Shown one piece after another: positions 1 to 12,091 of a stretch of DNA of 64,000 nucleotides; the first letter of the stretch is position 1; the number at the start of each line of letters is the position of its first letter. The translations under genes were made by a program, and so were the position numbers. The notes beneath the pieces are model-generated. The model ran no database searches. It saw only the letters and a list, made by a program, of their open reading frames with translations, and was not told where the DNA came from. The stretch comes from Todiramphus chloris collaris (lineage: Eukaryota > Chordata > Aves > Coraciiformes > Alcedinidae). The DNA lies in assembly GCA_025345505.1 (NCBI GenBank), contig JANVCC010000020.1, positions 50,076,401-50,140,400 on the forward strand, written 5' to 3'.

Positions 1-3000
1 ACCTAAATGCCTCCTTTGTATCCTCCTGCAGTCTTTGTTCAATGGGATGGGGCTGCGGGGTGGCACAAGCTGGGCTCAGCCTCTCTGGCAAAGGGGTGAC
101 CTTGCTGGGTTTGGGATGCAAGCAAAAGTCCTGGTGTCACCTGAACTTTTCACGTAGTTAAAATTTGCCAGGGACCTTTTTGATTTTCTGGACTGAGGGT
201 AAAACCCAGACATTTGAGAACTGCTGAGATCCCAATGACCTGATGCAAAATACGCAGGAAAATTTTATGGAAAGGGTTGTTTTCCTGCAAAAGGTAGTGG
301 TTTCAAATACGCATCAATTTCCAGTTTGTTGGTGTTTCATTTCTCGTGCATCAACCAGCCTACCTGCCTGCACTGTGCTTGATGGGGTTGAATGTCTGAA
401 TTTGGGTCTGCCATGGGCTTTATGCAAACCCTTTTACCCTCCTGCTCCTTCTTTGCATTTTCCTTTGCTGATAGACCAGGAATGATACCTATTACCTACC
501 CCCCCATGGTGTTGTGGATCTCGGTGCCTGTGCAATGCTTTGAACTCTTGAGGTGAAAAATGCTGTTTAAGTGTTAAAGTATATTGTTATAAATGTGAAG
601 GTATTTTTATTTATAATTTATTTTGACATTATATGAATGTTAAAATGCAGGATTCAGCCTCCTAACAGTCAGCATCTAGAGACCCTTAATTCTGCTGCAA
701 ATGTGCTTGTGCTTAGTACTTGCCTGCGCATCTGTGCTGCGTCGCCCCTAGCCCTATTCCCATTACTCTGAAGCTCTCCAAAGAGCCCAGACTTTGGTGA
801 TCTGCTCCAAAAGGAGAAAGTGGATGTGTCTGGCAAGGAGGAGTTGGTAAAGGCAGGAAGTGGCTCCTCTGCAAGGCTGCCTTCACTGCCAGAGTAGAGC
901 CATTTCTGCCTGGGGATGTGCAGCTGGGGAGAGCAGCAGGGTTTCTGGATGTGCTGCTGCTGGACGCTGTGAATTTTGCTGTGATTTTATTTATTTATTT
1001 AACCCCCCTCCCTGAGCACTTTTTTTCCTTTTAATCCTCTTCAAAAATGTCAGGATAAAGAACTGTCTTCCTTGGCTGCTTGCAAGAATTGACACCTTTT
1101 TGAGTTGTGACTCAGACACTTCAGTACAGTCATGGCTTTCTGTGGATGCTGGAGTTTTGGCGATATCCTCTGGCACATTCTGGGCTCTGCAGCCCCTTTG
1201 CTTCGGCAAAAGCAGGGAATTCAGACATCACAAGCAAGTGCTTTAGTGTTGGGTTAGTCCTCTGCACCACAGCACTGGTGCTTTTAGTTTTTCCCCTGCG
1301 TTCACTCCATTCTCCTGCAAACACATCATCATTCTTGTTTAAGGAAAGATGCACAGGCAAATGTGCCATGTTTGAGCTCAGGTGAATGTCCTCAGTTGTG
1401 TTTGCAGCTTGTTTCAGTTTTCTGTAGAATTTAAGCTAAATCACTTTTAAAGCAAAAATGAGTGTGCATAGGAGATGGCAGCGGCCACTCTAAACCATCA
1501 TTAATTGGTGCATCAGCACACCCTGACCCATCTGGCACTTGCAGCTGTGTGGTGAGTGCATAGGAGCTCCTTGAGTTTGGATCCTTCCCACTGGTGCTCG
1601 GTACCAGAACATGGGGGTGGAGCACCCCTGCCCCCATGGCACTGCCTCAGGTGTGGTTTTTCCTGTGCTCAGGTCTGGGGATGCTGACCTGCTGCTTAAT
1701 GCTGCAGGCCTGGTCAGGCCTTAGCATCCTAACCTGGGAAGAATTTTGTAAAGCTCTAGACACAATTTTTGGAGGTAAATAATAATCATGGGGTTTTTTT
1801 TTTTTCCTCCCCTTTCTCCTTAATACAAACAAGTAAAACCCCTGCATTGCAGCAGTTGCTGAATTGCCTGTTAACACAGTCCTGGTGATTAATCACTCCT
1901 CTGGTGAAACAGTGAGCAACTGGAACCAAAAAGGACCTTTTATTTATTTATATATATATTTTTTTTCTTATTATTATTTCTTGTTAAACTACATTTCTCT
2001 TTTGTTTCACTTCATTTACACCTCAGATTGTTTCCTGACTCCACACCAGGAGGTGATGGAGCTCCTGGAGATGCTGGCACTGCTGGAGATACATCCCTGC
2101 CTGGGCCCGCAGGGTCTCTAGTTTTTTCTTGCTCTTTGCTATGTGCCGTTAGATTTGCAGTGTGGTTGATGTTTATGGTTATCACAGATCTCTGTGTCTT
2201 GGAATCAGCTGTGAGGGGAACCCACCTGGATGGTCCTTAGTGATGAGAGGAATTAGTGGTGCCCTTTGTATCTGCTCATCTAATATGAAGCTTTCTTTTT
2301 TCTCTAAGTAATTGCTGTTTTCATTGTTTTCATCATAGTTCTAGTAGTGTGAAGAAGATGATCTGGAGGCCAGAGCACTGTTCATCCTGTACCTCATAAC
2401 CTTTTCCCCCCCGCCCCCAAGTTGGCATTTCTGTTCTTTCTGGTCTGGCAGGCCTATCTCAGCAGCACCAGCTCTGCCTGTCCATCAGCATGGATAAGAA
2501 ACAGTCCCGTTGTGGGGGGGAAAAATATAAAAAGTGATTGTGTCATTCAGGCCTACAGTAGACTCTGGAAGTGTAGGGAAGCTGAACCAGGATTACCATT
2601 ATAACGTGTTTCCTAACCTTGGTGGCTTTTACAAGCTAAATAGAAAAGTGTTCTCCCATTTTAGCTGTGATTCTTATTTTCTAGTGGTTTATTAGATTAT
2701 AACAGAGACTTGTGGGATAGAGAGAAAAACACTGTGGGGCCTCATGTTGCTTTTGCCATATTGGACAAAAAATGTGGGGTGCTGGGAGTCTGACTACAAA
2801 CATGTCTGTGCTCTGCCAGTGCTGGTAAACTCCCCATGGGGAGCTCCCAGAGAGGGGGGAGAGATGCTCTTAGATCTCTGTCCACTTGCAGATAGAGGGG
2901 AAAATATCTTTCAGTAATGAGCAGAGTTAAGTCTGACACAGGATTAAACTTACTGATGTTGAGGTCTCATGATACAATATTTATAGACTCTATAACCTAA

Positions 3001-3428
3001 ATAAAGCAGATACTCTGCCACAGTCAGGAAAGTTGTGCTTTCTGTCCCATTCCCAGCAAGGCCATTGCTGTACTGGTGTGGCAGAGACTGAAGAGGAGCT
3101 TATGGGCATGAAAGTGGTTTTGCCCACTGTGTCGGCTGGTTCAGTAGATGCTACCTCTCCCTCCAAATCCTGTGTTGTGATTGGGATTTCACTTTCTTCC
3201 AAAGCAATTGATTGTTGTTGCTGTGACTCTGATGACAGTTGCTGTCTCTCCTTGCTGGTTTGGCTATTTTTGCTGTGCAGGGACCCCTGGTGTGGAGCTG
3301 TGACCTCGGGGAGGTCAGTTCACTGCTGCAGCCAGAGTTCAAATTTGAAGTGGCTGATTCCTTCCTTTCTTTCGAAAAAAAAAAAAAAAATTTTTTTTTT
3401 TTTTTTTTTTTCCCTTCTTTCCCTGCAG
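1..3428 (+). other. LAMP5: LAMP5 last intron (3' portion)
   Basis: This stretch precedes the LAMP5 terminal coding exon and ends in a good acceptor (long pyrimidine run, then CTGCAG at 3423-3428). I looked for the preceding LAMP5 exon, which should encode the end of the lumenal domain, and found no matching reading frame. The intron therefore probably extends left of the window. It is mostly unique AT-rich sequence with short T runs (for example 1793-1805) and no recognisable repeat family. Short open frames here resemble no protein I know. Confidence 0.7.
3375..3411. repeat. A16/T21 homopolymer palindrome at the LAMP5 acceptor
   Basis: Sixteen A are followed directly by twenty-one T, then by further pyrimidines up to the CAG acceptor at 3428. 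The T run forms most of the polypyrimidine tract of the LAMP5 last exon. In RNA the A run could pair with it. The exact lengths may be affected by sequencing or assembly error. Confidence 0.9.
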
Positions 3429-3607
3429 AACACAAGTGCCCAGTGGACCAGAGGGAGCAGTTAGAAGAAACCCTGCCTCTGATTTTGGGCCTGATTCTGG
3501 GGTTGGTTATCGTGATAACCCTCTGTGTTTACCATATCCACCACAAGCTGACAGCCAACCAAGTACAGATTCCTCGGGACAGATCTCAGTACAAACACAT
3601 GGGGTAG
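3429..3607 (+). CDS. LAMP5: LAMP5 terminal coding exon (partial gene)
   Basis: This is the last coding exon of lysosome-associated membrane protein family member 5 (BAD-LAMP), a type I membrane protein of neuronal endosomes and synaptic vesicles. The exon starts in phase 1: its first two bases complete a split Glu codon. It then gives 58 residues ending in TAG. Visible parts are the short lumenal stretch [16 protein letters not shown], one hydrophobic transmembrane helix (about residues 16-36 of the exon, [20 protein letters not shown]), and a basic cytosolic tail ending SQYKHMG. YKHM is a YxxPhi tyrosine sorting motif known from this protein. The tail and transmembrane segment match mammalian LAMP5 almost residue for residue. 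Earlier exons (signal peptide, LAMP domain) lie left of the window. The next gene, PAK5, converges from the other strand, as in mammals. Confidence 0.95.
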
Positions 3608-4226
3608 GGAACAACATCAAGCAGCCCAAATATTTATCAGGTAGAAAAAGCAAAAGCACTTTTTTCTAAGGCTGAGGAAAGGTTATGGGGGGATGAGAGG
3701 CGGTATTCACAACACCTGATTGTGTGTATTTCATGGAGACACATAAGTTACCATTAGACTTTAATATCAGCACAGAGATGGAGCTGTCTCTGTAAGAAGA
3801 CTTCAAGCATCTGATTTTAGAAGTCTGTCTGTGGCAGTAGGTGGTATGAATACCATCTGAAGTAGCTGGAAATAGAAATGCTTCACATGTCAAAGTTAAG
3901 CACTGGGGGCAAAATTAACTTTATTATTTTTTAACCCTCTTGAGAGACTCTTCCCTTCCCAGTGTGCTGCTCTTGGTGGCGTTCGGCCTTCTCCATTCAT
4001 GTCTGTGAAGGGAGCAGGGCTGGGGGACAGAGTCATTGCACAGAGGCCCTCTAATGAAGGGACTAAAACCACATTCCCAGAGTTTGCGCTCATGTTACGG
4101 AAAGCATGAAGGCAATACAGGTGTGCTTAAAAAAAAAAACAAACCAAACCAAAAAATAACCCCAACCAAAAACCAACACACACAAAAAGCCCCTAAAAAT
4201 AATTATCTCAAGCTGTTATAAACTGG

Positions 4227-4232
4227 AATAAA
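4227..4232 (+). terminator. candidate proximal poly(A) signal, LAMP5
   Basis: Canonical AATAAA about 620 bases after the LAMP5 stop codon. Whether it is used cannot be decided from sequence. Confidence 0.35.
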
Positions 4233-4627
4233 TCTGGTGGAGCAAATGACAGCCAGCTGAGAAGCTGACCCCACACTTGAGAGTGAGTGAAGAAAGTTTG
4301 TTTTTGCTTCTTGAGCCACATCTGAACTAAACTTAAAAAAAAAAAGTTAAAAAAAAAAAAATCAATATACAGATTATAAAGTGCCATGCTACTGCAAGTC
4401 AACTGAGAAATGCTTCTGGCTGGACATCCTGCACGTATTGTGATTGTCTTTGAGATGTTACATTGCTACTTGCAACCGATACTTTCACAGTGGAAAAAAA
4501 AAAAAAAAAGAAAACTGAAATGTTAAAGTTACTATGCAGATTATTCAGGTATAATCTAATGTAACGGAAAAAAATTATAAGGGAACTCTTGAAATCTATC
4601 CTTAAATGTAAATGATTTTTAAAATCA

Positions 4628-4633
4628 ATTAAA
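4628..4633 (+). terminator. candidate distal poly(A) signal, LAMP5
   Basis: ATTAAA, the commonest variant hexamer, about 1.0 kb after the stop codon. GT/T-rich sequence follows (TGTAATGTTTTTTG near 4680). Confidence 0.35.
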
Positions 4634-6537
4634 ACATGTACATATATAATACTTGATTTGCCTTCTTATTTTGAAATCATGTAATGTTTTTTGCTAACAC
4701 AGATGATACCTAATGGAATCGGTGCATAAACATTGTCTGAATGCATGTTAAAAGTAGGATTTATTCTAGTAGTATTTTTGGTGCAAATGTTTTGGTGAAG
4801 ATGTGGTAGTAGCTCTGTATTCTGTGATTTGTTGGTTATTTCTAGTATTCTTCTAATTTCTCACTTCTTTCCTTCTTGTGTGTTTTGTGATCAGTGGACT
4901 GTTTCACTCTGATCCTGTCGAGCTCCCACTGAAACCTCTGAGTTCCCTTGGCCTCAGTGTTACTGCAGCAACAGGGAGTCCAGATCTTGTGTTAGTTTAG
5001 GGTAAGGGGAAGACTTTCTTCTTCTTGAACTGATTTGATCTAAACAGGGACTCATACAGCCTGTCCTCTTTCAGCTCAAAAGAAGGTAATAAGCAAAGAA
5101 AAATAGTCATTTCAGTGATGAGAAGTGCAAGAGGAGAATCTGAAGTGATTTTTAATACAGCAGCCTCCTCCAGAATGTATGTGGCCTTTTTGATGAATGT
5201 GGATGCAGCAAGAGCCTTCCTATAGTCCTGTCTTGTTCCTGGTGTCATTTCTGTGCTATCCTCAGCTTTTTGTTTTCTCATTTGGATGTAAGGAGCAAAG
5301 TTATGGTGCTAATGATGCTTGTAGCTATGCCCTTTCCTTAAAACTCCAGTGAAAGTGTTCTGGGGGGGCTTTAGGCTGACCAAGTGGTGCCACTTCCTAC
5401 AATAAGCTGCTTATTATTTTAGAAAAAAAAAAGAAAAGGTTCTTTTAGAGGCAGTCAGAAAAAGCCCTAGGTAGCAGGAGGGTGAATAAAAGGATTGAAG
5501 GTTCATTCTTAATAGAGAGGGGTCATAGTTAACGGCTTTGTCCTGCCTTGCTCTTGTCTGCCCTCCAGCCAGAAAGGCTCTCCCAGCCAGCTCCCATCAG
5601 CCTGGAAGAGCTGCTCCTGTATTTGACATGCAAAAAAAAACCACAGAACCAAAGCACCATAAAAAAGGGAGCAAACAGCTGAACTGCAGGTGGCATCATT
5701 CTCAGTTGTCTTCTGCATAGTATGTTTTGGCAAGGTGGCTGCCGGAACGAGTGTTGGAATGGCCTGGGTGTGTGGGAGGGCAGCAGTGGGACAGGACATG
5801 GTGGCAGGATTGGGATGGAAGCTGCACTAAACTGGAGACATCCCAGTCAATAAGAGGCCAGTCTCTACCTAGCTGATTTCCTCCCAGTGAGCTGCAAGTC
5901 TTTGTTCAATTTCTGCTGGTTCAGTTGAGTGTAATTAGAGATGAAAAAATAAATAGTTGGGGTGTTGTCTGTGGAAAATGGAGGCAGAGACGGAAACAAG
6001 GATGACAATCCTGTTCCCTCCCCTTATGTCATCTATTTCTCTAGAAGAGCCCCCTAGGGCTTCTTTTCTCCCTCTTTTCGTGTTTATCAGCACCTCTCCA
6101 TTTTCTTTTCTTTCCTTGCAAAACTTGAATTAGTTGCATATCAGTTTGGATATGGAAACTCTAAGTGGGTGACACAAAAAAGAGATTCTTCCCTTCCAGT
6201 TGCCTTTAGTACAAGCTTTACAGAGATAAGGAAATGTACATTGCCGCATTTTTATAAGTGGGGTTTATTTTATTTCTGAATCCTCTTCTCCCATGAATTT
6301 TTAACCCAGTGAAGGGATGGTCATACCAGTAGTGTACTTGATTGTCTCAGCTGCTTTCCCTGACCCCTGGGTGCGTCCAGCCTTGCACTGTGACCATTGC
6401 ATAGCTGGTGGCAGGGGCAGGGTAGATGCAAAGTATTCCAAAGTATACAACCAAGCAGAGTTGTGGTGGTTTGACCTTGGCTAGATGACAGGTGCCCACC
6501 AAGCTGCTCTGTCGTCTGTTCCCATTCCCCCCCCCTC

Positions 6538-6539
<2 letters not shown>

Positions 6540-6579
<40 letters not shown>
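6540..6579. repeat. T40 homopolymer abutting assembly gap
   Basis: A run of about 40 T ends exactly where the N run begins, so the homopolymer probably caused the assembly break. Its true length is unknown. Confidence 0.9.
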
Positions 6580-6979
6580 NNNNNNNNNNNNNNNNNNNNN
6601 NNNNNNNNNNNNNNNNNNNNNNNNNNNNNNNNNNNNNNNNNNNNNNNNNNNNNNNNNNNNNNNNNNNNNNNNNNNNNNNNNNNNNNNNNNNNNNNNNNNN
6701 NNNNNNNNNNNNNNNNNNNNNNNNNNNNNNNNNNNNNNNNNNNNNNNNNNNNNNNNNNNNNNNNNNNNNNNNNNNNNNNNNNNNNNNNNNNNNNNNNNNN
6801 NNNNNNNNNNNNNNNNNNNNNNNNNNNNNNNNNNNNNNNNNNNNNNNNNNNNNNNNNNNNNNNNNNNNNNNNNNNNNNNNNNNNNNNNNNNNNNNNNNNN
6901 NNNNNNNNNNNNNNNNNNNNNNNNNNNNNNNNNNNNNNNNNNNNNNNNNNNNNNNNNNNNNNNNNNNNNNNNNNNNNNN
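6580..6979. other. Assembly gap (400 N)
   Basis: 400 consecutive N. Nothing can be read here. The flanks suggest it lies inside one LTR. Confidence 1.
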
Positions 6980-9844
6980 AGCACAGCACTGGGAGGGCTG
7001 CTATGGGGAAAACTAGATACATCTCAGACAAGAGTCTTTATGCTATATCCGCTTGGCCTCCTGCTTTTACCTTGTGTGGTGGCTCCTCACACAAGCTATT
7101 GATGGCAACCCCATTTACACTGTGTTTTCTTATACCCTGCAAACATGATACTGATTTTGCAGAGTAGATTTGGAGGCAGGAAGGCTTGTCTGTAGCTGGG
7201 GAGGAGCTGACAGATCTCAAAACCAGAATGGGAGGTGGAAGACTGACTGCTCTGTACCCTTACAGCATTTGATGAGCTACGTTTACCTTTTCTTAGCTTC
7301 TCTTGGAAGCTACAGTTGAGGGTTTATATGGAGCTGTTTGAAGGCAACAGAACCTGGGGCTTGGTTTAGCCACCTTAGTGTCAGTCTTGGGAGAGTTAGT
7401 GGCTGGTGAATGGAGCTGCTCATTGAACATTACTCTGGGCTGGTTTTTTTGGAGCAGTTGCGTTGTGCCCCAGACTGATGTATCTTGTTTAAAGAAAAAG
7501 TTACTTAAGATGTCGAAACAAAACCCTTTGACTATTTTAATTCTTTCCATCCTTTTGCTAACAATTACTGAATTTGATCTGAATTTACCACTGATTTATG
7601 CTTTCCAAGCCTATTTTTGAAACATAGGTAAAGAGGTTTTTTTAAAAAAAAAACAAAAAACTGCCCAAATTCCCTTCTGCTTGTCAAACTACAGCAGCAC
7701 CTTGAGGATGGTAGCACTTCTTTTGTGAGTTCATTTTATATTTAGCTTTCATTCATCAATGGTTTATTATGAGTTAGCTACAAACTTGAACACTTTGCTT
7801 TATATGTATTAACACACAAGCAGACAGTGGATAAATATAAGAAACATCACTCTACTGAGCTCTACAAGGGCCTGTAACAATTAAGTACTTACTGAAGCAG
7901 CTGTTAATGACTTAAAAAGTACTTATGATTTGAACTTTAGTTATAAATTATTGATGTATTGCTGGTGACCTCAGAAAAAGCCACTGTTCCTTAGTGACAG
8001 GTGGGAACAAATGCCCTGGAGTAACTGGCAGATCGCAGCCACAACCAGCGCAGCGGATGAAGATGTCTTCTGGATGAATGGATGCTCCCAACATCTGATA
8101 TCTAAAAAGGTAAACTAAAGAGTCTGTTTTTTGCTGAGATGCCCAACAAGGGTGAGACGGCACAGCCTACAAAGTGATTAAGCAATCAAGGAAACAGCTT
8201 CTGCAGCATGGACACTGCAGGGGCCAGGATAAGGGCTCGAGAGCCATCAGGCTGCAGGAGATGAGACTTGGAGAGTTCCTGTAGAGGTTACCCCTGGAAC
8301 AAATTTGCAGAGAGGGTGATGAACACAGCTCAGTCAACTGTGTAGGCCAAGGTAAAAGGACACAGTTATTCCCTGGGGATTTTTTGGTTTGTTTTTTGTT
8401 CTTTTTTTTTTCTTGCTCTGTCTGTATTTGAAATGCTGTGGATGAAACAGATGAAGTTAAGCTTTTCTCTTCTTTTTTGAGTGGTGGCTAATGCATTTTG
8501 AAACATTTACTGATGTCAGCAACCAAGAGTCATAAGAAACCTCATTTAAAAGACCTGAAGATGCTTAAGAGAGCAAGTAATGCTATAGATTCATTAGCTG
8601 AGTGATATTGCTGGGGAGCCTGGGAGGAATGGTTTCAGTCAGCATGAGAGCGGAATGGTGATGATCCAAAAATTAAAGCAAAAAAAAAAAAAACCCCAAA
8701 AACCAAAAGTTATTTAGGGGACAGGGCAGATGCAGTCTTTCTGGAGTTCTTAATGTGCAGAGCTGTATGGATGTGCTAATCACTCCTCAGCATCTTCTAT
8801 ACTATATGACTGAGTGCAAGGAGGTGTCTGGGTGTTTCTTTCAGGTGGCAGCACTGTTGACTTGTGCGGAGCATGGGAAGTTTTTTTTCTGCGTGTAGAG
8901 AAGTTGTGTATTTTTTTCTAACATAGAGGTGTGTGTCTGTGTCTCAGAATGGCTAAATCATGGTATTGGGTTGAAATGGATTTTTGGCTAAATGCTTCTC
9001 TAGCTACATCATTTGCTTCAGCTTCACAAACCACACTGGTGATTTCTGCCACTGATTTCTTTCACTGGTGATTTTCTGTAAGTTTCTTTTTGTGCAAGAA
9101 GAGGGGAGGTCAATGCATAACAAATGGATGCTCTGGGCTTGAACAGGACTGGCGTCTTCAGGGGTGGGAAGGTCCTTCCATTATTCCTCCCCTCACTTTA
9201 GTGGGTTTTTTTTGGGTAATGTATTTTTTTTGGTAATGTAGTTGGGGTATTTAACTCATGGGCTGCCTGGTTTTGCCACTGCCCATTGCACTGCAAACCC
9301 TAAGCCTTTGCACTTGGGACGACTGTTAAGTCTTTTGTTTGTTTCCTTAATTCTGTGTGGAGGCACAGTCAGAATCTCACATCCTGTAATTCATCTCGTG
9401 TGTTTGTGATCATGCCATCAACCAGGATAAAAATTTATTGACACTGACATGGTCTTTTTTGGGGGGTCTTACTCCTACCTTTCTTGATTTGAAAAATTAT
9501 AGCTGGACAGCAGCATTGCACTCATCAAATACCTTAAACTGATTAATACAATCAAAAAGTACAAACCAACCTATTTCTTGTGCCTGTACAGCCACTGACT
9601 CCTGTCCGCTTCCCATGGCTGGCAGCTAGGCACAGGAGTTAGTTTGGATCCAGTGGCTTTCCTAACCCTAAGCCTTCACACAGTACTGGAGCCCAACCCC
9701 TGGTGACCTTTACTGAGGCTGGGGTTTCCCAGTAACCCCACACCAGGAACCAGGATGCAGCTGTGACCAGGGCCCAGGGCCGAGCAGCTGCCTTTTGATG
9801 CCAACATGGCCACTGACACTTTAAAAATCACCAGGGGCAGCTCT

Positions 9845-9895
9845 ATATTTTTATATATGTTAATGTATGTATATATATATCTCACACATATATAC
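9845..9895. repeat. Alternating TA/TG low-complexity tract
   Basis: TATATATG, TATATATATATC and CACATATATAC runs form a purine-pyrimidine alternating microsatellite just beyond the probable PAK5 transcript end. Confidence 0.7.
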
Positions 9896-9999
9896 AAGGA
9901 CCATCTTTTTTTCCTGTTAGTTGCTTGGTTCAGTACTATGTGACTGAGTCCAACTTAGAAAACTGAAATCAGGCATGGGGAAAAGAAACACACAGAAAA

Positions 10000-12091
10000 T
10001 TAAAGCATTTATTAATTAATTTATTTAACTTGCATGTGCATTTGTCTCATCAGTAGTTGTTGTTCACAAAAAACCCCTCTGAAATAGACAAAACTTTCAG
10101 TAAACTTGATGAATACTGTTTAAAGTATCTAATGATAAGAAAGTTGCAGAAAATTCTCCACTTGCACAGCCTAAAATGTGCTGAATATTGAAGAAAAAAA
10201 CCCCACCAACCCCAACACCTTTTTTTATTCAAAGTTGGTTACAAAAGTTTCCTTTTGCGGCTCGTATGTCGGTTTCGCCTGTACTGGTGCAGCTTGTTTT
10301 CCTGAGTTGTCAAGCCTACAAAGCAGAAACACCTCCAAACACTGTGGGTGCTGCGCTCCGCCGTGTTTCTGCAGGTGGGTACCAGGAGCATGTTTGTGGT
10401 GGGAAACAAACACGTACTTTGTAGTGTCTGCTTAAAACGTGCGAACAGGGTTAAGAAGAGAAAGCAGCGGGGGTAAGACACAGAGATGTAAGAACAGTTA
10501 ATCAATGCTCAAGTTCATATTTATCACCTCTTTTAATTGTTTTTCTCTCTTCAAATATTTAACTTTTTAATGGCAATGCTAAAGGAGCTTCTTTACTATT
10601 GGCAACTCTATTATCCCAGAGGAAGATCTTTAAGAAACAGCTCCTGGCAGGCTTAGATGTTTGGTTATAATTTACTACAATAAATAACAATTAATTTATT
10701 CACTATGAAATCCATAGTAAGAAAGAAACTGTGTTTTCACAAAATTGGCTTTGTGTTTCTTAATGATATCAAAAAATGAGGTCAGTAAGAAAAAACCAAA
10801 AACCTTGAAAACCATGGCTTTCATATCATACATAATTAAAAACAACTAATGATTAATAAATAAAATGCATTTGTCATTGAAATAATGATGAAGCACTTCT
10901 AAAAATTTTAAAGGCAAATCTATTCAGGCCTACAGTTAACATGCAAAGTCATCCAACAAATAACACAAAATTGTACCGTAGTAGTCAACTGTTGCATCAA
11001 CATTCAAAAAGGTCTAGACAGCAGCACAACTTCTTCTATATGGCAAACATCTCATAACACATCACTATGGTCTGTCTGAGCTCTGGAGGATTACCTGCGC
11101 AGGCCAGGGGGCTGGACGGATGGTCTCCTGCCATCCCTTCTCACTGCCACAGAAAGTGACAGAATTAACAGAGGGATTTTTGATAACAAAACTGGCCTCA
11201 TGGTGGCATAAAACAAAGGGACCGCCACGGCATGAGAAGGCAACCCTCAAGCAAAGGTTTGCCAGATGTGTCAGCTCCCACCCCTGGAGAAACGGGGAGG
11301 GAGACGCTGCTCATGGTTAACACTCAGCAGCAGGGCAAGTGCCCAAGGCCAGACTGACAGTGTGCCTGCAAGCATCAGGTACCGCCAGCTCATCAGGCTG
11401 CTGTGATGGTGGGATGAGAGCTCTCCTCGCCCCTATGGAAAATCTGCAAAACCTTCTAATTCCTAAATGTGAATTGTTTATTTTTTTTTCCCCCCTGTTT
11501 TCAAAAGGGTTATAAAAGTAGGAAACTTTATCTTCTCAAATTCTTGCTGTTACACTTATTACTTCAACTAACACAACAGTTACATGACAAAGTACTGCAA
11601 ATTATCAAAATGTACTGTACAGAAACTACAAATCGGTTGCAAAATACATTGCGCTGCTATGACTGAGATAAAAAGTGCTTTTTTTTTTTTTTTTCATCAG
11701 AAAAGTGTTCTTCTGAAATAGAAGTGCTGCCGTAGCCTGCAATAAAATTCTGGTGGTTCATTCTGGTTGTGCTATCCTCTATTAAGTATCTTTCCAACGT
11801 TGTTTGCATTTGGTGCTTTCTGCCTGGATGGCCAAGAACACAACAGCACTGGGGCACGATGGTCCGTGGTGGAGCGCAGCCACCTGGCTGCTGGCCAGGA
11901 TCGCTCCCTGGTCCCTCACAGCCCCAGAGAGCGTCTCCTTGTGGTTTTATACACTGCATTACTATTGTGGGGCTGGTTCCCCTCCACGAGGTTTCACTTG
12001 TTCTTGCCTGAAGTTCCCACACAACTGCCAGATTTCCTGTGCGACCATTATTCAGACTCTGCATTGACCACCTCCCAAAAAGTCGCCAACT
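10000..12091 (-). other. PAK5: PAK5 probable 3' UTR
   Basis: The sequence follows the PAK5 stop codon on the minus strand. It is mostly unique and AT-rich, with no recognised repeat family. Minus-strand AATAAA motifs occur at 11477-11482, 10695-10700, 10224-10229, 10020-10025 and 10008-10013. The last pair is followed by TTTTCTGTGTGTTTC, a good downstream U/GU-rich element, so I place the end near 10000, giving a UTR of about 2.1 kb. Shorter isoforms are possible. Confidence 0.55.
10008..10025 (-). terminator. PAK5: candidate distal poly(A) signals, PAK5
   Basis: Two AATAAA hexamers lie on the minus strand (10020-10025 and 10008-10013), with a TTCTGTGTGTTTC element immediately downstream. 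This is the best poly(A) architecture after the PAK5 stop codon. Confidence 0.55.

Larger units (their letters stand above)
3608..4650 (+). other. LAMP5: LAMP5 probable 3' UTR
   Basis: The sequence follows the LAMP5 stop codon. Candidate poly(A) signals are AATAAA at 4227-4232 and ATTAAA at 4628-4633. The second is followed by GT-rich DNA and would give a UTR of about 1 kb, so I used it for the right boundary. A-rich stretches at about 4129-4200, 4336-4360 and 4494-4509 are low complexity. The true end needs transcript evidence. Confidence 0.5.
6462..7035 (+). mobile_element. Solo LTR of an avian endogenous retrovirus, interrupted by gap
   Basis: The left part starts TGTGGTGGTTTGACC and continues with a GGTGCCCACCAAGCTGCTCT segment. 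The right part, after the gap, contains GGGCTGCTATGGGGAAAA and a CTCAGACA segment. Both halves resemble, in order, the start and end of an LTR I know as abundant in bird genomes. I see no internal retroviral genes, so this reads as a solo LTR. The middle is a T40 run and 400 N. The right boundary and target-site duplication are not resolved, and the family name cannot be given without a repeat library. Confidence 0.65.
4651..9999. other. LAMP5-PAK5 intergenic spacer
   Basis: This is the tail-to-tail spacer between the two convergent genes. It holds a solo LTR broken by an assembly gap (6462 to about 7035), short A- and T-rich runs, and small local duplications: a doubled T8-GGTAATGTA unit at 9206-9240, and a CACTGGTGATTTCT-like unit repeated at 9034-9076. 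An alternating TA/TG tract lies at 9845-9895. I see no protein-coding exon or RNA gene in it. Confidence 0.7.

Noticed and set aside
2028-2240. Collagen-like Gly-rich frame (GGDGAPGDAGTAGD) in the LAMP5 intron
   Set aside because: Only a few Gly-X-Y-like triplets, no splice context for a collagen exon and no collagen neighbour; a chance reading.
1-3428. Penultimate LAMP5 exon within the window
   Set aside because: I looked for the expected end of the lumenal domain (a frame ending in Phe-Ser-Glu before a donor) and found none.
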